The notes beneath the pieces were generated by a model, which saw only the letters and a program-made list of their open reading frames with translations, searched no databases and had not been told where the DNA came from. The translations under genes and the position numbers were made by a program. DNA of 64,000 nucleotides from Mactra quadrangularis (taxonomy: Eukaryota; Mollusca; Bivalvia; Venerida; Mactridae), in assembly GCA_025267735.1 (NCBI GenBank), contig CM046307.1:48279395-48343394 (forward strand). Direction: 5' to 3'. Below are positions 13,501-25,500 of the stretch, one piece after another. Each line of letters opens with the position of its first letter. Position 1 is the first letter of the stretch.

Positions 13501-16500
13501 GTTAACCAAAATAAACATTTCAGTTTCACCTTTATCTTTACTATAAATAGCTAGTTGACCTCGACCTTGATAAACGCACAAGAAAAGCGTAAAACTTTCC
13601 TCTTGTTTACAAGTTTTTTTAAAGCTACACTATTTCGGTTATCCCTTTTAGTGCACTTTTTATACAAATTAAAATCCAATTACTTACATTTCTTTGCATA
13701 ATTGGTTCTGTTATGACATTAAACCCTTGAAAAATTGCATCGAAGCGGAGAACAAAATGGCCGACGGCTGGCATGAAAGACCTGTGTACGACCAAGAGTA
13801 TTCCGCACTACAATGCATTCAGCTCTTACACATTAAAATATAGTTTTTGATATCAACGTAATTAATAATGGTTCAGTCGACAAATTTCGCACAGAAAGGT
13901 TGTAATTATAAGGAATGAATTCATAGAAACTGACTTTCATCGAAAAATAATATTAGCTATCACCAAAAGTGACATTTATTTTTCAATGAAAGTCGGTTTC
14001 TATGAATTCTTTCCTAAAATAATACAAGAAATTTTTTTTTGATAAGCAATCTTCACTAAATTGAAGTATGTCTCTTGATAAATGAATACAATGTAGCTCC
14101 ATAAAAGTTAAGTTTTAAGTAGATGCTTATGTTTCTGCATGTTTGCTTGAAAAATAAAGAAAATACACATTCAGTTTCAATTCTGAAACTCATTCAGTTT
14201 CAATTCTGAAACTACATGTATCCCATTGCCATATTTTCTATAACCAACTGGACCATTATTTCCAAATATAATCGCTAATTTCAAATTTTATTTGCCATGG
14301 AATATTATAAAGGGAGCTGACTTGAGGGGCCTGCACTGGTATAATACAAGGTCTGAACGATTTAAAGGATAAATGTACATGTATTCTCTGAGTACAATAA
14401 AAAAAATACATGCCAGGTGTAAAAATGTTAAATACATAAGAATCACCATAAACAGAGAAAAGTCTATCTCTGTTTAGAGAGCAATTGTGGAGTGAAATAA
14501 AACAGCCTGAGTAAAGGGGAAGTGACAATGGAAATCAATACCTCATTAATTTTGGAAAGAGGATTTGTTTTGCAGCAGGGATTTATGACTTGCCTAGTTA
14601 AGCTGGGCAATTACTCACATTGTTTTCAGGACATTTTTGATTTCTCGTAATAGATAAAACACAATTCTGAACAAAACATGCAAGGGCCGCAACTCCAGTT
14701 AATGCAGGAAATGAGTTCTTGTATTCTGAAGTAAAGGTACATATGTATGGTACATTCTACATCGTGATCAAAATTAAATATGTATCATATTAGAGTAAGT
14801 TCTTATATTCAAAACATGGTTCCATTCCAATTTCCAAATTTTGATCATATGAAAATCAATATTTGGAAAGCATGGAAAAAATAAGAATTAATAAAAATCA
14901 TCAACTCACATTAATGTCAACAACAAATGAAGTCAGTAGCATAAAGCAATAAAGCGCTTTCAAAAAGTGTTGTTCTTGTTACCAAATTTTGGTTCAAGAT
15001 TGCAAAACCAAGTTTACCACCATTGCAAATGTCACATTTTAGAATGTATTCAGCTAGCTAACAAAATTTTGCCAGCTATTGCTACAAGGTAAGCAACCAT
15101 AGCATAGTTCTTATGATATCACTTCTATGTGGTACTAGGTTGCAGTATTCATACCCCACACTGCCAATCTTAGAGTTAAAGTTTGAGATTAAAACTCTGG
15201 TCTCTCATCATGGTTATGTTGCCAACAAACATGACTTGTATACCATAACTCAAACTGTTAAACATTTAAAGTCAGAAAGTGATTATTTTAACACCGTGTC
15301 AACACAATTTAGGTTATTCTACAGCATCCAGCGCACCTAACCTAGCTTTCCTGGATCCTTGTCCATAACCAGTGCTCACCTACCCTTCCACAAGGCCGGA
15401 AAATTCTCCATATACCTTACTAATGGAGGAAAATTGACTTAATTGTAAAATTTGCATGGAAGGATAGAAACCATCCAGGGTGGTATTTGAACCTGTACCC
15501 TCTTCAGGAAACTAAATTAGAAATACCAGCACACTATTGTTCGTTTTTTCTCAACTGTCAAAACATGAATAATTTCACGGTTACTAAACGCTCTTTGTCT
15601 TACACATGTGATATTGAGATAGTGTGTAATCATTCACCGTGAAATTATTCAAACTTTGACAGTTGGGAAAAAATGAACAATACCAAATGTGCTACAGTCC
15701 CAGGTGATATACAAAATGTACACAACACTTACCATATACATATACAGGACTACTTGTATTATGAAAATCTAGATTTATACCCCATGATATGGCATTCTTC
15801 ATAACAAATATAACAAGGTATGTCACAGAAATTGTTCCTGAAATATACAAAGAGAAATACAATGATAAAATTCTTAAATAAAATCATGTGTGAAGTTTTA
15901 TGTGAATCCACTAACATGTAGTAGTTTCAAAGATATAAAAACAGTCACTAAAAAACAGTAAGTCCTATGAAGATTAAAATTTTACAGGACCAAACCATGT
16001 CTAACTGGACTGGAGACATATTAGTGATTTTACGTTTTGATGATTTGAAAACTGTGTGATTGGTATTAAATTCTTAGCTGGACATTGGGTCCTGTCAACC
16101 GGCAGATCTAGACAGACTTTCTTTTTTCTACAGGATTTGTCCATTGGTCCATCATGTTTAGCAGTGACTGTAAAAAATTAGCATTTTTAACAAGAACAAT
16201 CTGATTAAAACCCGATCTAAAATTTTCCGCTCGCATACTCGCTAATTTAGATCTGGCCTTTTTCAAACGAAGGTCACGCTCAGGGGACCTTTTCTCATCA
16301 TAATATTCATGACGAAATTGTTATGATACTTAACTTGTTTACATTGTCTACGTCATGCAATTTGAAATGAGCCGCCTGTGAATAATACGGCTGTTAAATT
16401 AGCATGCAAAACTTGGTCTAAAAGTAGAAATTACGAACTCAAAATGTGATTAATAGTGTTTTCGTCTAGATGAAAGCTACATATTGATTGGTCGAAACAA

Positions 16501-19500
16501 AGTTCATCTCGACGTGACCTTCCACGGAGAAAGTAGAGATCCAGTACGACAACGCTCTTCAGGATATCTGTTTACGCAGATTGTAACAAGAATTGCTGTA
16601 TCAATACACTTCTAATAAGAATAGCCTGATAATTCCCAGAAAAGTTGAGCTAAAAATTAAACATGAAGTCAAAATGTCACACAAAGTTCAGAACACCATA
16701 CTAGGTCCATCACTCTTGTATTAAACTGAATATCAAGTTATAAATAAAGAATATTTACCTAGAGCGTTAAACTTTGTGAAGAATGTCGGAGATTTAAAGT
16801 TGATAAGTGGAAATACAAGAGCTATTAATATAAGAGGTACAGTCTTTTGTTCATCCCAGATTTTAGAGAACGTATCATCATGTTTATCTTCATGTAGTAA
16901 TAATAATATTGATGATGTATTTGTCTTTGAATGATTACTTGATGGTCCTGAATGATTGGACGGACATATTGGAGCTGAAAATAAACAAGAAAATTTAAGT
17001 CAGAATTTTCCCTGATATATGGAGAACAAATTTATGTTATTTCATAATTCTGTTTATCACATTGTATGTTTCATAATTCTGTTTACCACATTGGATGTTT
17101 CATAGTTCTGATTATCACATGGTATGTTATCATTGTATAATATAAAGTTTCAATATGATTTGAACATAAGTGGCAGAGATATTATACATGTTAAGAAATT
17201 TATCATAAATGTTTTTGTTTTTGAAAAAAAAAACGCTGAAAAAGTTTTTTTTTTAATTTATGGTAAATTATGTCACAACACTGATAAAAGACTGTGAGAA
17301 AAAGTAAAAAGTAAAAATTGAAAAGTATGTATGTTTTCTTCTATGTTATAGAATTTAACCACCAAATTGATGATGCCAGAAGAAGAGAACTACCTCTACA
17401 TATCAAATGTTACCAATGTTTATAGGATATTGATGTAAGAGAATAATATGAGAATATTCAGTTTACCTGTACTATCCTTAGTAGAACTACTTTCGTCCCC
17501 TTGAACATGATCTGTAATAGATAATATGTTAACTAGAAAAAACAGCAACTATACAATAAACAGAGAAAATGGAACAGAAAAGTCAAAATACATCAAAGAA
17601 AAGAATACCACATCAGATGCATTGCAAATGTATGTACAATGCACATTTTACTAATTGGCCCCACTTCAAGGGTCAAGTTTACGTATAATTATTCACTAAC
17701 TTTACAAAATGGTTGCTACTGCTCCAATCCATGTTACTGCTTACTTTCTAGTTGGCAAAAAAGGGTTATTCATGGGTTGTGATTGGTAATTCATTGAAAG
17801 TAGCATCATAAATATTATAATTGTGAAGGTCATCAGAACGTGACCTGTACTTCCAGCTTGTCTGATATAAAATAAGCCAAAATGCAAGCCAAGAATCTCA
17901 GATTGGGTTTTAATTAGACTGGTTCTATAAGGTCTACTGTAAACAAGAAATGTAATGTGGAAAGCCAGGTAGAGTTGTGTTTACTGTCTAATTCTGTTCA
18001 TCACATGGTATGTTATCATTGTATGAAGTTTCATAAAGATCTGACAATAAATGACAGAGATATATGCTAAATTGAAAACTTTAATGCAAACTTTAACGCA
18101 ATTGTTAACGACACCGGACACCCAACCGCCCAAAGGCCACCCGCCCGTGTTTCGTCAAACTTTTCATTTAAAAATCCGGCTAATAATCACTTTATATAAA
18201 TATGGGTATCTATTTTTTATCAATCATGAGTACAGAAGTAATGTAGTAACTATTTTAATAAGGGATGTTAGCGTATGTGCCACTCACAGTTGAATAACAT
18301 TTAACAATACTTACGATAAATGAATGAGACAATATTATATAGAAAGTTAGAGATGAGAATCCAGTAGACTATCATTCCACCAAGTAATGTCAGTAATGAT
18401 GATATAAATGCTACAACCTCTGCCCAACGTCCTAGGTAGGCTCGACATACATCAGAAAATTCTATAACATCATCATTGTTACATGCTGTAAATTAGAAAT
18501 ATAGTTGTTATTTATATAATACAGTATAACCTCTACAGAGCAAATCCTTGGCACAGCAACAGCTTTTGATATTTCCTATAGATGTAATTTAATTGAAATT
18601 AACCTCTGCAGAGAAACAAACTCTTAACAGCAACCTATTTTAGTCCCTCCTGTTGCCGACCATCCCAGTCATGGGTCGTAAGTTCAGCTATAAAATAACA
18701 ACAAGTGGGGTCTCGTTTGGTAGTTATTTGTTTTATAGATGTATTATAGATGTGTAGGATCGTGATAATTTTTAATGAAACCAATAACGTATATATAAAT
18801 ATCTGGTTCGGTTAAATACGAAACCAGAATAACAGGTTTAAGTGAAGTAAAGTGGCAGACTGACTGAAAAGTTACCAGTGGGTGTTGTTCTAGAGAGGTT
18901 GTACTGTAGTATATGATACGGTAGAGTTCCATAGTAAGGTACATATAAATAGATGATCTCAATAGCAGAATGGTTTTAAAAGGTACATTGTACATTTTTT
19001 CTTCACAAATTAAACATTTGAGACTTAAAAATCATCAACAATAGCATTATTTTGCAATAGGTCTTTATAGAGGAACATTACAGTATACATGTATCAATAA
19101 TGACCAAGATGATGATATGGGGTAATCAATATAAAAGTATTGAAATACAGAAAGACTTTCGTGCTCATTGAAAGCTAACTTAACAGTACTAAAGATTACT
19201 CTTTACAGGTTAGAATCAAGTACAAATCACGCTGGGCAAAAATGCGAGCCAAATATTAATTCTACCCTGTATCACTGTTATAATATCAGTTCAAAATACA
19301 AAGATTTTATTTTCCTCTTCTTCCCTTACAAAAGCTTGAAGTACAATTTTCCCTGTACACTTTGTTACATTAAACAGCTACAGACACTGTCATTATGCAA
19401 ATCATTTTATTGCTCTTACTACATAAACTTAGTTAATATTAACTCTTCATTGATGTACAGGTATACTACTATATTGCGCTCAGATGACATAACTACTTTT

Positions 19501-22500
19501 ATCACTTAAACATTGACTGCATAGTATATCAGGGACACATGTATCACTCCGCAGGTTAAACTGGAACTAAACTAATAGTTAATAGTAAATAAATAAGTTT
19601 TCATAATTTTAACTGTTAAATAAATTTAATCAATTGATCAAGGATATACATGTGGTTGAAACGTACACAGTATAACCTCTACAGACACAACCTCTCCATA
19701 AAAAATCCAAACAACAACAGCTTTTGATATTTCCTTTAGATGTAATTTTAATTCAATTTAACCTCTGCTGAGCAGCAACCTCCGTACAGCAACACACTTT
19801 AGTCTCTCCTAGTGGGTGTCGTTCACAAGAGGTTGTACTGTACATTAAATCGTACTACATCTACAAAAAAAACTTACTTATTCGTCTTACAGAATCCAGT
19901 ATTCTATAACTTGTATATAACATAAGTCCTGCCATACCTATCAGTAATAATATACCACAAACAAATCCAGCCTGAAAATAAACATATACATGTACATCAT
20001 AAGTCTTCATCATCATCATCATCAGGCTTTTTGATTATAGTGCAGGTGTGAGGGCATTATCCACGTCAGTGGGCCTCCTTCCAGGTAGCTGGCTTGCTGC
20101 AGCATCGCATTTCTCACACCTGATCTCCAGGTGTCTCTCTCTTCAGGGTCGATCACAGAGAGGTACCATTCTCTGCGATCCCTCTCTGTCAACTGTTTCC
20201 AAGTCATCTTGGGCCTTCCAGGTCTGCGCGTCCCTGTAACCTGTATGGTACTGGCTGCCTTGATTGCACCACTGGATCTTTCTACGTGGCCATACCAGGC
20301 AAACTAATTGTTGAGACCAGTTAGAGTATGAGCTGTCTCCCTTTTTACTAGTTTTCTTACCATAATAAATAAAAGACACATGGAAACCAAAGACAGTCAG
20401 TATTTTTTGTACTTTTATCTGGACCATACTCTGACTGGTACTTACTTGCTCTTCCTATGAAACTGGCAACTTCTTTATGACATTTCATAAATATTTTACA
20501 ATTTCTAAAGCATAACAGGTATGTCTGTTGCAGACGTACTCCTTCCCTTACCGAAGAAATGGCCTTGCTGTATACTCTTGCAGCGAATATAGAGTGTATG
20601 TGCTGTGTACTTGAAACGTACTCATTGCATGACCTAATAGTAGTACACAGGACATACGCAGCATATACACTAGTAGTACATTTGTAGTACACTTTTCACA
20701 TGCAAATGAGCTCTGCGGTGTACTCTCTGCTGGGAAATAGTACACAGGATGTACGCGGGAGAACTAGTACGTTGCAAGTACACAGCAAGTACGCTTGAAG
20801 TTCACCAGAGAAATAGTACACAGAATGTACACAGCATATACACTTTTCACATGCAAATGAGGCTGCGGTGTACTACTCTTGCCGCGTACATGCTGTGTAC
20901 TTCTGAATAAAATTGCCTGTGGTGTATGTGCTGCGAAGACGTTTGCTGTGTATATGTGGTGTACAGTTTACTGTATGCCTTAATTAGATATCATAAAAAC
21001 ATAAATTAGGTATCAATAAAAACCCTAATAAGGATTAATTGAGAAATAAACATAAATTCAGTCCTTTAACAATAGACTCTATTTCAATATCCAAGTTTTC
21101 ATTCTTTGTTGGTTTATAACCAACATATTTATATGTATACATGTCTTAATTTTAATTAACATCCATGGTTTTGCAAATAAAAGACATAAAATATAAAAAA
21201 ATCAACAAAAGTATTTAATGGCCTTACATCCATAAACATAAATATACTCTAAATGTGGAATAAAAAAGAATTACAATAAGTGTAAAAAGCAATGCAATAT
21301 TTCATGAGATAAATATTGAGTTGGAGCCAGACAACTAGGACAAATCTGGAGCAAAGAGCAAACTAATAAAAACTAGTCAAAATATTTACCAAGCGTATAA
21401 TGAATTGATATATAAAGCATGAAGTATATATTGCCTGAAATATGCATATAAATGGTGAAATAATGAGGTAAGGACTTGAATCAAAATTGTTTACAAAACA
21501 GAAAGGTCGCGAAAATATGTTACATTGGAACTCACATTACAATACATGTGCTTTATAACAATATCGCTAATTTCAGATCAAAATTCAATAACATTCATTT
21601 AGTTTATTATATTGTTCATATACAATTCTCATAAAATACTTACATATCACCAAACAATTCTTAAAATATCTTCCAAAAACATTCTTAACAGTTTGGCGCT
21701 CAAAAAGTTGGCCGGTGCATTGGTAAAATGCACTGTAGTGTGCAAATCACAAAAGCTAACTCATGCAGAGTTATTTCCCTTTATTTTTCCTGTGTATATG
21801 AAGTGTACTTGCAGACTAATAAAAACAAAGCAAATTATTACAAGTCCCTCAGGTGTATATAAGGTGTACTCAAAAAAAGAATCAAAATTTCTAAGTTGCT
21901 GCAGTGAACATGAGGTGTACTGTTCTTTTTGAATACAATTGTCTAACTTCTTCCGGCATACATGAAGTGTACTTTCTAAAATGCCTATCACTGTGTGGTG
22001 TACTTAAAGTGTACTAGTGTCCTGCTGCGTATATATTGTGTACGATGTGAATAGTACACAGCATGTACTCCGCATGCGGTGTATATAAAACGTACTTCTC
22101 TTGTGTACTACCTAGTTCACAGCATGTACACAGCACATACACATTATATTCACCAGAGCTGTTTGCTTTGGTAAGGGAAATTTGCCTTCAAGCTAGCTTT
22201 TATGGCTACATTATATAGTGTCAACTTACAACTCTGAAGGTTGTGGGTTCTGTAAAGTTCTTGGGTTTCATATAAAACTAGAGAAGCCAGGTAAAATGAT
22301 AAGATGATGTTTATTGTAAGAACTATGTTTAGAGAGTGGTCAAATTAGCATGCACAAGGTTATATATTCAACAGGGGTTGTTTCCCTTTATAACATACAT
22401 GTATAATGTAACATCTCCTTTCTTTTAAATAAAATCACCAGTCTAAATTAATTTTAAGAGTTCATCTTTGAACAAATATGTTTATTAATTAATTACAGTT

Positions 22501-25500
22501 TCTACACTAAATAGATTTCCTGTTCAATGTTTGATCTTCAAATCAAGTTCAATTTATACAGGAACTGGCGATTATCTTTAACAAATAACACATTTGTTAC
22601 TCAAAGGGAAAGTCTTTGAGGTTTCTTAATAACACGACCTGATCTTGTAATATAAGGGACAGGGCCGTTTGGTTCTGGAGTGTCAATTTCAATATTTGGG
22701 GTTAATTGGCCTCCTGGACTTGTTTCCGTGTCTTTTTGTTGAACAGAAGTTCTGGAACTAATATCCTGTTCACTAATTAGTGGATTTTGGGGTGTGATCT
22801 CTGTTTCTTTGAACTGAACTTGTGATTTTTTGAATGTGATATTTTCGTTTGATTTTAACAGATGTTTTCTGTTTCTGCGATACTGGCCACCATTTTCTGT
22901 TTCAACAAGATAGGATAGGTCATGAAATTGTTTTTGTACAATTGCTGGTTTCCACTGTTTTCCCCATTTAATTCTAACACCTTCTCCTATGTTTAATGGC
23001 TTTAATATTTTTGAAGTTCTATCATGGTAAAACTTAGATTTTTCTTTTGTATTTGTTATTTTATCTCTGATAATCTGTTCATCAGGAATTTGAGGTTTTA
23101 ACTGACCTGAAATAACCGGTAAAGTAGATCTTAATTGCCTACTCATTAACAACTGAGAGGGAGATTTACCACATGATAAAGGGGTATTGCGATATTCCAA
23201 TAGTGCTAAGTAGGGATCATTCCCAGACTGTTTAGCCTTGGTGAATAGAGCTTTGATAGTTTTAACGGTAATTTCAGCTAACCCATTACCCGATGAATGA
23301 CCTGGGGATGATGTTGTGTGTTTGAAGTCATAATGCTTTACAAACACCTGGAATTCTTCAGAGCTATATTGAGGGCCATTATCACTGTGAACTATTTCTG
23401 GGATGCCATGTCTGCTGAAATAGCTTTTTAATTTATTTATGACAGTGTTGCTTTTTGTATTTGATAATGTGCTGACCTCAAAATATTTGCTGTATGCATC
23501 AACTAACAATACATAGTCATTATCATTCCAGTGAAATAAATCAGTGGCACAAATTTGCCATGGTCTATCAGGAATGATGCTTGGATTAAGTGGTTCTTTA
23601 GCATTTGAGGGCCTATGTTCAATACAAATTGGACATTTTAGAACCATAGATTTTATATCTTCATTCATACACGGCCAAAATAAAATTTCTCTGGCACGTT
23701 GTGTGCATTTTTCAATACCTAAATGGGCTTCATGAACTTTCTGTAACATGAGTGGCCTTAGTGACTTTGGAATAAGGATTTTTAATCCTTTAATAATTAT
23801 ATTATCAACTACAGTTAATTCATCTCTGTAGTTCCAAAAATCTAACAGTGATTTTGGACATTCTGACCTATCATTTGACCAACCTTCGGAAATAACCTGC
23901 ATGAGTAATTTCATTTGAGGGTCATTCATAGTTTCAGTGCGAATTTGTTCCATTTTCTGATCACTGACAGGTAGATTAGACATGATAGCATGTACCTGGG
24001 CATCTAAACCATCTGCAATATCAGGGCATGTATCTGGGAGAAACTTGCGCGAGAGCGTGTCAGCTAACGGAATATTCTTCCCAGGGACAAATACTAGTTC
24101 AATATCATATTTTTGAAGTTGCAATAACATGCGCTGTAACCTAGGGGGTGCTGAGTGTAAGGCTTTCTTAAACACAGCTAGTAATGGCTTGTGATCAGTT
24201 TGACATCTAATACGTCTTCCATAGACATATTGATGGTACTTCTTACAACCAAAAAGTATAGCATATAATTCTTTTTCTATTTGACCATAATTAATCTCAG
24301 TGGGGGTCAAGGCTTTGGATGCAAATGAAACCGGTCTGTCGTCTTGCAACAGTACAGCAGCCAATCCATATTTTGATGCATCAAGTTGTAACGTAATTTC
24401 CTTAGAAGGATCAAAATACGCCAACACTGGCCCTGGGCATTCAGTAATAATGCTCTTAATTTTCTCAAATGCTTGTTTTTGGGGCGTGTCCCACGTAAAC
24501 AAAGCATCTTTTGACAACAATTGTCTTAAAGGGGTAGTTATCTCTGATAGATTAGGGGCAAACCTTTGAAGGTAAGTAACCATGCCTAAAACCGTTTGAA
24601 GTTCAGACTTACAAGTAGGGTCTGGCATATCTTTTATGGCTTTGACCTTGGCAGGATCCATTTTTAACCCTTTTGAGGTAAGAACATGACCAAAAAATGG
24701 TATCTCAGTTTTACCAATTTCTGTCTTATCAGGATTTAATTTAATACCCATAGCTCTACAACGTAACAACAACTGTTCTAGATTTCTATCATGAGTAACC
24801 TGGTCCTTTCCATAGACAACAATATCATCTACTATGGTTCGAACCCCGGTGAGGTTCTCTAGGCATTGATCCATTTTCTGTTGGAACAAATCATTTGCAC
24901 AGTTAATGCCAAATGGTAACCTAAGAAATCTGTACCTACCAAATGGGCTATTGAAAGTAGTTAAATAAGATGACTTGTCTGTTAGTTGTATAGACCAGTA
25001 ACCACTGCGGGCATCAAACTTTGAAAATACAGTTGCTTCACGGAGATCTGGAAGTATATCATCCAGCATCTTATTTGGATAGTGAGGTCTTTTTATTGCC
25101 TCATTCAAGTCTTTGGGGTCTAAGCATACCCTCAGACTACCATCAGCTTTTTCAACAGTGACCAAACTGTTTACCCAAGCTGTTGGCTCTGTAACTTTAG
25201 CTATAATGTTTAAATTTTCCATTCGATCAAGCTCTGTCTTTAGCTTATCTATGATGGAAAAAGGAACTCTTCGAGGTGGATGCACTGTAGGTGAGGCATC
25301 ATCTCGGATTTGTATCTCAGATTCACCTGGCAATTGACCTATACCAGTGAATATATCCGGCAACTCTTTTAGAAGGATTTCTTTTGTGAGTGGGCACGTT
25401 GTTGATAGTGTTTCTACTAATTTTATCATGTTGAGTTTTAAACATGCATGTAAGCCCAATATCGGACTTGATGTTGTATCTACTATGTAAAATTCATCAA

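Noticed and set aside
17040..17126. CRISPR-like array
   Set aside because: Three imperfect head-to-tail 29-bp units without spacers in a eukaryotic intron; ordinary tandem repeat.
19168..19509. 113-codon plus-strand open frame
   Set aside because: AT-rich, low-complexity composition, no start context or homology that I recognise.
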